From the NCBI GenBank assembly GCA_947072905.1, contig CAMTKF010000001.1, positions 62,001 to 126,000 on the forward strand: a DNA stretch of 64,000 nt, given 5' to 3'. Within the stretch, counting starts at the first letter, position 1, and every line of letters starts with the position of its first letter. The notes beneath the pieces are model-generated. The model made no database searches, was not told the origin of the DNA, and saw only the letters and a program-made list of their open reading frames with translations. Positions 1-10,137 of the stretch are shown here, piece by piece. A program made the translations under genes and the position numbers. This DNA is from an uncultured Bacteroidales bacterium. GTDB lineage: Bacteria > Bacteroidota > Bacteroidia > Bacteroidales > Muribaculaceae.

Positions 1-1
1 T

Positions 2-622
2 GTGTGTTCAAAAATGAGCCGGCTCACATCGTATCTCGTTTTTCCAAGCATGCTGGGACTTATGGCAATGGCTACGCCCATATTTCACACTCTGTTCGGG
101 AGTAAATGGGATCCGTCGATTATTTTATTTCAACTTTTAATTTTCAGAGGGATATTTACCATCTTCACCGGTCTGTATAACAACTTCCTGCTTGCCAAGT
201 CGCATGCTCGTACCATAATGTGGATGGAGATACTTCGCGACAGTGTGGCCATAGCAGCGCTTGTAGCCACTTTGCCATTCCTAAACGAAACAAAGCCCGG
301 AAATCCGGTGTGGGGTCTGGAAATATTGTTGTGGGGTCAAATCTTAAGTTCGGCTATCACATTCACCGTTACCATGATTTACACTGCAAAACTCATCAAG
401 GTCAATATTATGCGGCTAATATTCGATATAGCTCCATATCTGTGCCTTACACTGCTTATATTGCCTATAATGACCGCAGCAGGTTGGCTGAGCGATATAC
501 CTGTAATTACTTTGATTATAGAAATCGTGGTAGCTTCCGGTCTTTATTTTGGAGCTAACAAAATATCCGGCTCAAAAATACAGGACGAAGTAATAGGCTA
601 TTTATCAAAGAAAAAGATTTAG
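2..622 (+). CDS. Polysaccharide/lipopolysaccharide flippase (MATE/Wzx-like), C-terminal fragment truncated by window edge
   Basis: Hydrophobic multi-TM translation with GLYNNFLLAKSHARTIMWMEI, typical of the C-terminal half of Wzx-type exporters; ORF open at the window start. Confidence 0.75.
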   Translation: MCSKMSRLTSYLVFPSMLGLMAMATPIFHTLFGSKWDPSIILFQLLIFRGIFTIFTGLYNNFLLAKSHARTIMWMEILRDSVAIAALVATLPFLNETKPGNPVWGLEILLWGQILSSAITFTVTMIYTAKLIKVNIMRLIFDIAPYLCLTLLILPIMTAAGWLSDIPVITLIIEIVVASGLYFGANKISGSKIQDEVIGYLSKKKI

Positions 623-1192
623 CAACTCGTGAATCTGCGGAAGAATGGCGCAATCAGGCGAATTGATTATTTTTTGATGTGGAATAGCGTTGAGCGATTC
701 TGATTCCTGCGATTTTATTCGCGCTATAATCTGCTCCTCGCTCAAGCCATTGCGTTTCTTTACCCTTTCTATTCTCACCCGATATGGTGCGGTCACTTCC
801 CACACATCGTCCACCATATAGACCATACCGCTGCTTACAGGTATGGCAGTCTCTACAAACTTCACACCGCGCTCTGTCCCTTTATCTGTCGCCCATTGTG
901 CAATGTCAGCTTTAACAGCTCTATGCACGATGTTATTGAGACGCAACAAGGCTTGAGAATCACGGAATACCACTTCTGAAATAAGTTTACGGTCAATGAC
1001 TCCATCTACTACTGATTGAGGATGTATTTCGTCGCACAGACGTTCATGGATTCTCAAATCAGTATCCATTATCTGCTTGGCTCTTGAATCACAATCGTAT
1101 ACTTCATAACCGAGCGAACGCAGAATCTCAGAAACTACTGATTTGCCGGAACCGATGCCTCCGCAAATTGCAATCAACCGGACTTTTTTCAT
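605..1192 (-). CDS. coaE: Dephospho-CoA kinase
   Basis: P-loop GGIGSGKSVVSEILRSLGYEVYDCDSRAK; 195 aa. Confidence 0.95.
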   Translation of the reverse strand: MKKVRLIAICGGIGSGKSVVSEILRSLGYEVYDCDSRAKQIMDTDLRIHERLCDEIHPQSVVDGVIDRKLISEVVFRDSQALLRLNNIVHRAVKADIAQWATDKGTERGVKFVETAIPVSSGMVYMVDDVWEVTAPYRVRIERVKKRNGLSEEQIIARIKSQESESLNAIPHQKIINSPDCAILPQIHELLNLFL

Positions 1193-2160
1193 AATTCCTC
1201 AATGTAATATTCAGCACTGTCAGAAGCCAGATGCACGTTTTGAAGATTATCTGAAGCCTCTGAAATACGCAGTTTTATCATTCTTGAATTGCTGTGGTTG
1301 ATTGAATTGTAATCGGCGGTAACACGTATGTACGGGTCTGTATTTTTATAATCCGATACAGATATCATATACATTACCTCTACCTGGGCCGGAAATGTAA
1401 TGAGCTTCTGACCTTCAGGAACATTTACCGCATCAACAGTAACCTTACGGGTCTTGAATATCAACGGCTCCACATTGAATGTAAGATCAATTGAATCGGG
1501 AATCACGCACGAATTTGCCGGAGGTATAAGTGCTACTCGTTTGGTTACCGTCTCGTTGATAGAGTTAAGGCGTATAGGTTCGGTAGTAATGGCTTCCACC
1601 GATTCGGGTAATACACCTATGGTATAAACTTTTACAGAATCGGCCGAGAGTTTGGGCTGTCCAGTTATGGTAGCCTGCGGGCCGGGTGTGACGATATAGT
1701 CAGGATTAACCGGCAGAATTACCGGCGGCTGAGATGTAAACGACAGATTGATTGAGTCGGGCGAGATTACAATGACATTTGCTCCGTCAAAAGCGTTTCT
1801 TGCAATCGACTTGAGGTCTGTATCGGTCAATCGTATGCTGTTCCCTACCCTGTATTGTCTGAAATCAATGTTGAAGTCGGGTATTCTGCCCCAGTTGAGT
1901 TTCATCAACTGAGTACCCTTGGCGTTGATACTGACCGACATTATCTGCGGCACCCTCGACACGATAGTTATCGAATCGGGCACATGAGTGATTTTAACCG
2001 GCATTCTCACATCAGCCTGAGCCTCATCGTTAAGAGCGGTCACCCACCACAACATTGCCGAAATCACTAAAAAGACTGAGAAGGTAAGCAGGTTATGCCC
2101 TCGGCGAGAGTGCAAACCTACCCAAAATTTCTTGAATATGTCTTTTATAGTGTATTTCAT
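1189..2160 (-). CDS. YbbR-like domain protein (CdaR-like), N-terminal TM
   Basis: One N-terminal TM plus YbbR-type repeats; start set to MKYTIKD (2160) rather than the ORF-track start; overlaps coaE by 4 nt. Confidence 0.8.
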   Translation of the reverse strand: MKYTIKDIFKKFWVGLHSRRGHNLLTFSVFLVISAMLWWVTALNDEAQADVRMPVKITHVPDSITIVSRVPQIMSVSINAKGTQLMKLNWGRIPDFNIDFRQYRVGNSIRLTDTDLKSIARNAFDGANVIVISPDSINLSFTSQPPVILPVNPDYIVTPGPQATITGQPKLSADSVKVYTIGVLPESVEAITTEPIRLNSINETVTKRVALIPPANSCVIPDSIDLTFNVEPLIFKTRKVTVDAVNVPEGQKLITFPAQVEVMYMISVSDYKNTDPYIRVTADYNSINHSNSRMIKLRISEASDNLQNVHLASDSAEYYIEEL

Positions 2161-2211
2161 AAATATACACGGACGCACAGTTATCAGTGCGCCCGTTGTT
2201 TTAGATTATTT

Positions 2212-2550
2212 TTATTTTGCGTTATTTGACTGCTGGGCATCCTGAGCGGCTTCAGAAGCCGAAGGATATACAGAGCCCTTGTCAATTGTAATCTTTACAG
2301 AGGGAGCGATTTCCACCATGAAAGTCTTTTCGTTTACTTCTGTGATTTTACCGAAGATACCGCCGGCGGTAACAATCTTATCGCCTTTAGAAAGACCTTC
2401 GCGGAATTTTTTAATTTCTTTCTGACGCTTCTGCTGCGGACGGATCATAAACAACCAGAAGACCAGAAGGAGAAGCACAATCATGATTATGCCACTGAAA
2501 CCACCGCCTTGAGCAGCGGCATCTTGAAGAGGGATGAATTGAAGAATCAT
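2212..2550 (-). CDS. yajC: Preprotein translocase subunit YajC
   Basis: MIRPQQKRQKEIKKFREGLSKGDKIVTAGGIFGKI signature. Confidence 0.95.
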   Translation of the reverse strand: MILQFIPLQDAAAQGGGFSGIIMIVLLLLVFWLFMIRPQQKRQKEIKKFREGLSKGDKIVTAGGIFGKITEVNEKTFMVEIAPSVKITIDKGSVYPSASEAAQDAQQSNNAK

Positions 2551-2595
2551 TTTTTTATTTGTTAGTCGGACATTTCTGTCCCGGTTTAGGGTATT

Positions 2596-4044
2596 TTACT
2601 TTTTATTTTCATCTATATTCAACGGTTTGCGAAGCTCTCCGTTTTCGATGAGCATGTTAACAATCGAATACAGGATTCCGTTGATGAACGGGCCTGAACG
2701 ACGGGTAGAATAATCGTTGGCAATTTCTATATATTCATTTAATGAAACCGGCAGAGGTATTCCGGGGAAATTGTCAATTTCGGCTATAGCGGCTATCATA
2801 ATTACGATATCCATGAAGGCCAATCGTTCAGGATCCCAATCGGGATTGATAAATTTGTCGATATATTCGCGATACTGTTCGCGCTTGTCAACGGCGTATG
2901 TGAAGAGTTTCATGCCGAATTCAGCATCTTCCTCATCTTTATATTGAGGCAGAAATCTCACGCCTTCGCCGTTTTCAGACTGAGCAAATTTGCGGATGGT
3001 CTTCAGAGCGAAGGTACCCATTGTGGCCAAATCGTCATTCCAGAAAATAGACTTGGCTTCAAGTGCCTCGGCAAGCGCGTCAGAGGGCAGAACCACATTG
3101 CGCATGATGTTGCGCCAGAATTCGCAATCAGTCTTCCAGTCTGTAGTCTCAAGCTTCATGTATTCGGCATAAATATCCGAAGCAAGAATGGCATCAAGCA
3201 GATTTTTGAGAAGTCCGGGCGAATCGACCCATGTTGACTTGTGTTCGTCTACAAAGTCGGTTAATGTTTCGTTACCTTCGAGGAATTTTGCGAATGCGTT
3301 GTCCACAAAACGGCTGTCGGGATTCAGGTCGGCCGCAGTTGCAAGATATTTGCCTTTAGCAACTTCCTGACGGTCAACTTCCTCGCGTGTAAGTTCCACA
3401 ATAAGCAGGAAAAGGTCGAAATAAAGCTTATAAGCCTGGTCAAGCGAATCCTCCAGATCCTTGCGTGCTTTGGTATACATTGCCCTTGAATCATTGTAGG
3501 CATTGAGGGTGTTTACCGCCTGCATTATACCTCGGTGCAGACCTGCGAGCGAGAAGTCGGGATTCCGGCGCAGAATTTCAGTAACTTCAGAATCTTTCAG
3601 TATTGTTGTTTCAAGCAATACTGTCCAAAGTTTCACGTCGTCTTCAAGACTATGCGAACGCTTGCGTGCATAATCGGTGAATACGGTAGTGGCTGCGAGT
3701 TTGTCGGAAAGTTTCTGCAGATAGGGCTTGAAGGAATTTAGGTCGGCAATATCCTTATAGGTTATTGCTTTTAAAACAGTGTTATCGGCCAAAGCCCTGC
3801 CTACACGGTTGGTACGGAACTTGGGATGTACGTCTATCGCTGCAAGAGAGCGTTTAGGATTATTAGTTCTGATGCCCGAAAGTTCTTGAATCAAGGAGAG
3901 CATATCAAGATATACTGAATAAGCGAATCTGCGGTCGCGCGATGCGGCCTCGGGGGCGGCATCAATTTTGAATTCGCTACGGGAAAGCAGATACGAGTAA
4001 AGAATCTGAACTACCTTAATTCTTATAAGAATGCGATTTATCAT
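2596..4044 (-). CDS. nusB: Transcription antitermination factor NusB, expanded form (482 aa)
   Basis: N-terminus MINRILIRIKVVQILYSYL and C-terminal NusB core (INPDWDPERLAFMDIVIMIAAIAEIDNFPGIPLPVSLNEYIEIANDYSTRRSGPFINGIL). Confidence 0.85.
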   Translation of the reverse strand: MINRILIRIKVVQILYSYLLSRSEFKIDAAPEAASRDRRFAYSVYLDMLSLIQELSGIRTNNPKRSLAAIDVHPKFRTNRVGRALADNTVLKAITYKDIADLNSFKPYLQKLSDKLAATTVFTDYARKRSHSLEDDVKLWTVLLETTILKDSEVTEILRRNPDFSLAGLHRGIMQAVNTLNAYNDSRAMYTKARKDLEDSLDQAYKLYFDLFLLIVELTREEVDRQEVAKGKYLATAADLNPDSRFVDNAFAKFLEGNETLTDFVDEHKSTWVDSPGLLKNLLDAILASDIYAEYMKLETTDWKTDCEFWRNIMRNVVLPSDALAEALEAKSIFWNDDLATMGTFALKTIRKFAQSENGEGVRFLPQYKDEEDAEFGMKLFTYAVDKREQYREYIDKFINPDWDPERLAFMDIVIMIAAIAEIDNFPGIPLPVSLNEYIEIANDYSTRRSGPFINGILYSIVNMLIENGELRKPLNIDENKK

Positions 4045-4177
4045 ACGGGAATGTTCTTTGTCTGATGTTAGGGGTTTCTCTTGTTATAATCCACAAACCG
4101 GGGTTCATGAATTTAACTCGACAAAGTTACGACTTTTTAACGATTGTTTTGTAATCGGACGCTGAAAATTTTTAAAA

Positions 4178-5215
4178 TTATTCTTGATTTTCTTCTTTCA
4201 GCGGATTCCAGCCTTGAGCTTTGAGTGGAATTTCGTTGCCATCGCGTGTCACCATGGCACATCCCTCGGCTTTATCGGCCACATAACCTATAAGGCGCAC
4301 ATCCTTCAAATTATCAATCTTTTCCTTATCGGTAAGAGGTACTGTGAACAGCAGTTCATAGTCCTCACCTCCGTTGAGAGCGGCTGTCACGAGATTCATG
4401 TTCAGCTCTTCGGCCATCACGGCAGTCTGATAGTCGATGGGAATACGGTCTTCGTACACGCGGCAACCGGTATCGCTCTGCTTGCAAATGTGTATAAGCT
4501 CTGATGACAGACCATCTGAAACGTCCATCATAGCTGTAGGCTTTATGCCGGCCGATGCGAGTTCTTCGATTATATCGCGTCGAGCCTCAGGTTTGAGCTG
4601 GCGTTCGATGAGGTATTCCTTTCCTGAGAAATCGGGAACAAAGTCCTTGCGTCCGGCCGAAGCCACCTTTTCACGTTCAAGGAGTTGCAGGCCCATATAT
4701 GCTGCGCCCAAATTTCCGCTCACACATATCAGGTCGGTAGGACGTGCGCCGTCGCGGTAGACTATTTTATCACGTTGTGCCTCGCCAAGGCATGTTATCG
4801 AAATAACCAGTCCCTGGTTTGATGCAGATGTGTCGCCACCTACAAGGTCTACTCCGTATGCTTCGCAGGCAAGACGAATTCCGGCATACAGCTCTTCGAT
4901 ATGTTCAATAGTGAAACGGCGCGAGATACCCAACGACACTGTAATCTGACGCGGATAACCGTTCATCGCATAAATGTCTGAGAAATTAACTACAGCACTT
5001 TTATATCCGAGGTGCTTCAACGGTACGTATGTAAGGTCGAAATGCACATTCTCCAACAGCAGGTCTGTGGTGACGAGTACATCATTCTTTGATTCATAAT
5101 GCATCACAGCCGCATCATCACCTACTCCACGCAGTGTGGATTCATTTAATTTGGGAAGATTTTCTGTAAGTCGGTCGATAAGACCGAATTCTCCGAGAGT
5201 TGATATTTCAGACAT
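4178..5215 (-). CDS. thiL: Thiamine-monophosphate kinase
   Basis: GVGDDAAV..., LVGGDTSAS, MMDVSDGLSSEL, GGEDYELLFTV motifs. Confidence 0.95.
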   Translation of the reverse strand: MSEISTLGEFGLIDRLTENLPKLNESTLRGVGDDAAVMHYESKNDVLVTTDLLLENVHFDLTYVPLKHLGYKSAVVNFSDIYAMNGYPRQITVSLGISRRFTIEHIEELYAGIRLACEAYGVDLVGGDTSASNQGLVISITCLGEAQRDKIVYRDGARPTDLICVSGNLGAAYMGLQLLEREKVASAGRKDFVPDFSGKEYLIERQLKPEARRDIIEELASAGIKPTAMMDVSDGLSSELIHICKQSDTGCRVYEDRIPIDYQTAVMAEELNMNLVTAALNGGEDYELLFTVPLTDKEKIDNLKDVRLIGYVADKAEGCAMVTRDGNEIPLKAQGWNPLKEENQE

Positions 5216-5299
5216 TTTGTTTCAGAATATATTATAAGGAGGAATCAGGAATGCTGTGCTATTGCCTTACATTCCCGATTCCTCGGTATGGTTTAAATA

Positions 5300-6115
5300 T
5301 TACGAACGCTTTACAACCTCAGTGATGAGGGATACTACAGTGGGCTGAGCCTTTACGGCAGCCTGCTGCACCTCTTCGTGAGAGGGAACATCCTTGATGT
5401 CTTTGCCACCGAGATCTGTGATTACAGATACGCCAAACACACGCATTGATGCGTGGCGTGCAACAATTACTTCAGGAACAGTAGACATACCTACAGCATC
5501 GCCGCCGATAATGCGGAAATATTCGTATTCGGCAGGAGTTTCGAATGTAGGGCCGGTGGTACCTACATATACACCGTGCATCAGACGCAAGCCTTTTTCC
5601 TCGGCAACTTTGTCAGCGAGTTCAATAAGCCCGGGGTCATAAGCGTCTATCATGGCAGGGAAACGGGTGCCAAGTTCGTTGTAGTTCTTGCCGCGGAGGG
5701 GATTCTCTGGGAAAAGATTTATATGGTCTGTGATTACCATAACATCGCCCACTTTGAATTCCTTGTTCATACCCCCTGAGGCATTTGATACAAACAAGGT
5801 ATCAACGCCGAGAGCTTTAAAAACACGTACAGGGAATGTGACCTGTTTCATGTTGTAGCCTTCATAGTAATGGAAACGGCCCTGCATGGCAATGACTCGT
5901 TTACCGCCCAATGAACCGAAGATAAGGTTGCCCGAATGGCCTTCTACGGTCGAAACAGGCATATTGGGTATTTCGGAATATGGGATATACTGCTTGTCTT
6001 CCATGAAGTCTACAAGTGAGCCGAGACCTGTACCAAGAATAATTGCAGTCTTGGGCATTTCGCCGGTTACCTTCGAACGAAGGAATTCGGCAGTTTGATT
6101 GATTTCAGTTAGCAT
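5300..6115 (-). CDS. Purine-nucleoside phosphorylase
   Basis: ILGTGLGSL, GHSGNLIFG, GRFHYYEGY, FVSNASGGMN, GPTFETPAEYEYFRIIGGDAVGMSTVPEVIVARH. Confidence 0.95.
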   Translation of the reverse strand: MLTEINQTAEFLRSKVTGEMPKTAIILGTGLGSLVDFMEDKQYIPYSEIPNMPVSTVEGHSGNLIFGSLGGKRVIAMQGRFHYYEGYNMKQVTFPVRVFKALGVDTLFVSNASGGMNKEFKVGDVMVITDHINLFPENPLRGKNYNELGTRFPAMIDAYDPGLIELADKVAEEKGLRLMHGVYVGTTGPTFETPAEYEYFRIIGGDAVGMSTVPEVIVARHASMRVFGVSVITDLGGKDIKDVPSHEEVQQAAVKAQPTVVSLITEVVKRS

Positions 6116-6190
6116 GGTTTGTTTTGTGTTGTGTTATGTATATTAAGTACTCAACTGTCCTTAATAACGGAATTTAAGCCTTAAATGTTG

Positions 6191-7279
6191 TCAAGGACGA
6201 CTATTTCGTATCAAACGGGTTAATTCCTGGCTGAACTCTCGGTTGCCGTGGACATCAAATTCCACCTTAACCGGCAGATAATATGTGATGGCTCTGAGTT
6301 CAGGCGGGAAATACGGACTTGCCACCATCCGCACCGCATCTTTTTCAGTCGTGATAAGGATGCGGTTTTTACCTTTCATTGTTTTGTACCGCTTAAGGAG
6401 CATCTGAAAGTCCTTGCGGTTGAAATTATAGTGATCGGGAAATATATTTACCCTTACCTTTGGCATATAGCTCTTGAGATAGCGGATAAATGGCCTTGGA
6501 TTGTTGATGCCTGCCACTGCGAGAATTGAGTCTTCAGCATCCATCCATTCCAGACACGGCACACCGCGGCTCTGATCAGGGAAAAGCGGCACAAGCTGTT
6601 GGTAAGAATATCGCGAGAAAAATACGTCCTGATACGGGAACAGTCCCAGGTTCTTTTTGAAAAGCGCATAGTCGAGGTCTTTCATCGTGTCGGGACACTT
6701 TGATACCACAACTACATCAGCTCGGTTAATACCCCTTACAGGTTCGCGCAGGCGACCGTATGGCAGCATCTTGTCTTCGTAAAGAGGACGGTTGAACTCA
6801 GTCACCACTATCGACACAGCAGGCTTGACGTAGCGGTGCTGGAAAGCATCATCAAGCACCACCAGATTCAACTCGGGGTCAAGACGCTGCAACTCGCGGA
6901 TTCCATGCACGCGGTCCTCGCATACAGCCACGGTAACTTTCTTACCGAATTTCTGATACATCTGAAAAGATTCATCACCTATATCGCGAGGTTTTGAAAA
7001 CGGTGTGGCAAGTACAAAGCCCTTGGTTGAGCGTTTGTATCCGCGCGACAAAATGGCAATATGGAAGTTGTTGCGCAGAGCCTCCACTATATATTCGGTA
7101 TGCGGAGTCTTGCCGGTTCCACCTACGGCAAGATTTCCCACAACTACAATAGGAATATCAAATTCATGTTGCGGCAAAATCTTCCAGTCAAACATTTTAT
7201 TACGAACGTAGATTATCGCGCCATAAAGCTTGGAGCATGACAACAGTATCAGTTTCGATATAAATGAGCGGAACGTCAC
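6191..7279 (-). CDS. lpxK: Tetraacyldisaccharide 4'-kinase
   Basis: VVGNLAVGGTGKTPHTEYI P-loop, LDDAFQHRYVKP. Confidence 0.93.
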   Translation of the reverse strand: MTFRSFISKLILLSCSKLYGAIIYVRNKMFDWKILPQHEFDIPIVVVGNLAVGGTGKTPHTEYIVEALRNNFHIAILSRGYKRSTKGFVLATPFSKPRDIGDESFQMYQKFGKKVTVAVCEDRVHGIRELQRLDPELNLVVLDDAFQHRYVKPAVSIVVTEFNRPLYEDKMLPYGRLREPVRGINRADVVVVSKCPDTMKDLDYALFKKNLGLFPYQDVFFSRYSYQQLVPLFPDQSRGVPCLEWMDAEDSILAVAGINNPRPFIRYLKSYMPKVRVNIFPDHYNFNRKDFQMLLKRYKTMKGKNRILITTEKDAVRMVASPYFPPELRAITYYLPVKVEFDVHGNREFSQELTRLIRNSRP

Positions 7280-7324
7280 TTTCTGATATACTTAAATGAT
7301 CGTATTGAATATCAACGCTTGGCC

Positions 7325-9082
7325 TTATTCTATTATCATCTCCGGCATACGTGCCTGTATGGGATTCATTGACTGCAGACGGTCGATTGTACGGAGAATC
7401 CTTACACTGTTGGCGTCTAAAGTCATGTTTCCGATATTCATGTTCTTTTTGGCCTCAGCGAGGAACTGCGAGAAGAACTTGTCTTCAACCACCGGATATG
7501 ACACCACTTTGTCGGCATTGATACCGGCAATTTCGGCAATTGCTTCTACTGTGGCATTAAGGCTGCCGATTTCATCAACGAGACCAAGGCCAAGGGCTGC
7601 ACCGCCTGTCCATACACGACCTTCGGCAATTACTTTTACTGAATCCTGACTCATATCTCTTCCATTGGCCACACGCTTTGTGAACAGATCGTAGGTGTTT
7701 TCCACCGAGCCTTGCAAAGCCTGGAGCTGCGAGGGAGTAAGACCGGTGAGCAATGAGGGGAATGCAGCGTTGGCATTTGTTTGAACTGTCGAGAATGAAA
7801 GTCCGAGCTTGTCTGTGGTAAGTTCGCTGAAATCAGGAATCAGGCCAAATACACCGATCGAACCGGTCAATGTAGTATGATCGGCAAAAATCTTGTCAGC
7901 ACCGCATGAGATGTAGTAACCGCCTGATGCTGCCATATCGCCCATTGAAACATAGAACGGTTTATTCTTGGACTTGAAATATTCAAGAGCTTCCCAAATC
8001 TGTTCGGATGCGAAGGCTGAGCCGCCGCCCGAATTTACGCGAAGTACAAGCGCGGCAACATTCTTGTCGTCGGCAAGCTGGATGATTTCAGGAACCATCT
8101 TATCGCCAACGATGCCACCTTCGCCCGAATCTACAATATCTCCTACTGCATACAGCACGGCAATGTGCCTCTTGTCGGGATTAACCTCCTTTTGAGTCAT
8201 CATATACTCGGAAGGAAGTACCAAAGGCAGCTCATCATCATCATCGAGAGTAAGCTCGTAGCGGAGTCGTTTCTCCACAAGACGGCGATACCTCAGCAAG
8301 TCTACGGCGTTTGCGGCAAGAACACGGTTCTGCGGCCACATGGCAATGAGTGAATCAGCCCACAGGTTTACTTCTTTTTCAGAAACTTTTCTATGAGCGG
8401 TAATAATACCGGACATATAGTTCCACATTGAATCTATCATAACCTGTGTCTGCAGACGCGATGCGGGACTCATTTCAGTAGTCATGAAAGGCTCTACAGC
8501 GCTCTTGAACGTGCCTACACGCACGACCTGCATCTTTACACCGATTTTATCAAGAAGACCTTTGAAGAAAGGCACCTGAGAAGCCACGCCGTGAACGTCA
8601 ACGCTGCCCATAGGATTAAGGTAAATACTGTCAGCTAAAGCCGATATCATATAATCGCCCTGAGAGTAAGCATCAGCGTATGAATAAATCCACTTGCCCG
8701 ACTCCTTGAATTCCTTCAGAGCCTCTATCACTTCCTCGCGCGATGCAGCCCCCATTGCAGAGCCTGAAGCGTCGATAAAAATACCTTCGATTTTTGAATC
8801 GTCCTTTGCGAGACGGATAGATTTCACAATATCGTCAAGTGATTCGCTTCCGCTCTCCATATTCTGTAGCATCTGCCACACATCAGCAGGCTGCACCCTC
8901 TCGGGAATCTCTCCATTGAGTTTCAAGTACAGAATAGAGTGTTTTGGAACCACCGGTTTGTTGTCAGAACCTGAGGCAACCAGCGCTCCCACAACGGCAA
9001 CGCCTACCATAAAAATAAGAAAAATCGAAATCCAGAAGCCCGCGATAGTGCCGAGCATGGAGATAAAGAATTTTTTTAACAT
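7325..9082 (-). CDS. sppA: Signal peptide peptidase SppA (67K type)
   Basis: LRVNSGGGSAFASEQIWEAL, GGYYISCGADKIFAD, GSIGVFG; start set to MLKKFFISMLG (9082). Confidence 0.92.
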   Translation of the reverse strand: MLKKFFISMLGTIAGFWISIFLIFMVGVAVVGALVASGSDNKPVVPKHSILYLKLNGEIPERVQPADVWQMLQNMESGSESLDDIVKSIRLAKDDSKIEGIFIDASGSAMGAASREEVIEALKEFKESGKWIYSYADAYSQGDYMISALADSIYLNPMGSVDVHGVASQVPFFKGLLDKIGVKMQVVRVGTFKSAVEPFMTTEMSPASRLQTQVMIDSMWNYMSGIITAHRKVSEKEVNLWADSLIAMWPQNRVLAANAVDLLRYRRLVEKRLRYELTLDDDDELPLVLPSEYMMTQKEVNPDKRHIAVLYAVGDIVDSGEGGIVGDKMVPEIIQLADDKNVAALVLRVNSGGGSAFASEQIWEALEYFKSKNKPFYVSMGDMAASGGYYISCGADKIFADHTTLTGSIGVFGLIPDFSELTTDKLGLSFSTVQTNANAAFPSLLTGLTPSQLQALQGSVENTYDLFTKRVANGRDMSQDSVKVIAEGRVWTGGAALGLGLVDEIGSLNATVEAIAEIAGINADKVVSYPVVEDKFFSQFLAEAKKNMNIGNMTLDANSVRILRTIDRLQSMNPIQARMPEMIIE

Positions 9083-9354
9083 CTTGACTTTATTGAGAAT
9101 TTCATTGAATTTCCATACCTGAGTAATTATCAATATTTCAAAATGCTCTGAATTGACGCACCCCGAATATCAATTGATACCCATAATATAGTTGATTCTT
9201 TATGCTCATTAGACGCCAAAATTACAAAAAAATAGCAGATTGACAGAGTTAAAGTTTGTTAATGTAATTATATATGTGACAATTTCTTTTCAGTCATCCA
9301 ATTCTTAACCAACCAACTACCCTTTTCGCTTGTTTTATTTTAAACTTAAAAAAA

Positions 9355-10032
9355 ATGTACAAATACCTACTGCCCATATTGATACTTCTCGTTTTCAGCG
9401 TAGGTGCAAGCGCCCAAAATTCTGCAAACAGTCCTCTCGTCAAAGAAAACTCGGGTACGGACGGTTTTTCTACACATCTTGCCTTCGAGCTGACCACTCC
9501 CACAGGAAGTGCCGGCCGCTGGTCTACCGGAGGTGGTGCTTCGCTTACCATTTGCTACTCCCATTTCATTACAGACCACATGTTTATCGCACCCGGAGTA
9601 GGTGGATTTTACAACTCAATGGGTACAGACTTCATACCACAATACAATAATATTTATGAAGGCACGGTAAAGAACTGGGGCGTGCGCGTACCTGTTTTCT
9701 TAGGCTATCAACTTAGTTTGGCCCAGGACATAAACATGGCCTTTGCCACAGGACCAATGCTTAACATAAACCTTTATGCCCGCGAACAAGCCACTCCCAA
9801 CTTCAATGCCGACCCGATAGAGCCGTCAGAAAGCATCAATCTCTTTGGTCAGGGATTCAACAGACTTGACCTGCAATGGGATTTTTATATCGGACTCATT
9901 TATAAACAGCGATATAGCATAGGATTTTCGGCCGGCGCAGGTATCACTAATGTGGCTTCGATGACAGAAGGACAACGACGGCTCAATATCCGTCGCAATA
10001 ACTTTTCATTCATGCTCAGCTATACATTCTGA
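9355..10032 (+). CDS. Outer membrane beta-barrel protein (PorT-like fold), function unknown
   Basis: N-terminal signal peptide, alternating amphipathic strands, terminal aromatic residue (SYTF). Confidence 0.6.
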   Translation: MYKYLLPILILLVFSVGASAQNSANSPLVKENSGTDGFSTHLAFELTTPTGSAGRWSTGGGASLTICYSHFITDHMFIAPGVGGFYNSMGTDFIPQYNNIYEGTVKNWGVRVPVFLGYQLSLAQDINMAFATGPMLNINLYAREQATPNFNADPIEPSESINLFGQGFNRLDLQWDFYIGLIYKQRYSIGFSAGAGITNVASMTEGQRRLNIRRNNFSFMLSYTF

Positions 10033-10086
10033 ACTGTATTTGAACCATATTTTTTTCAAAAATTTGAATAATCAGGGATTTTTTTA

Positions 10087-10094
10087 TACCTTTG
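10087..10094 (+). promoter_or_regulatory. Bacteroidetes -7 box (TACCTTTG) upstream of guaA
   Basis: Matches TAnnTTTG; about 45 nt before the probable guaA start. Confidence 0.6.
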
Positions 10095-10137
10095 CACTCA
10101 TATTAATAAAGAATCACTTTCATAATTGAAAGCGCTT

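Noticed and set aside
605-622. 18-nt convergent overlap of the flippase and coaE 3' ends
   Set aside because: Short tail-to-tail overlap is common in compact genomes
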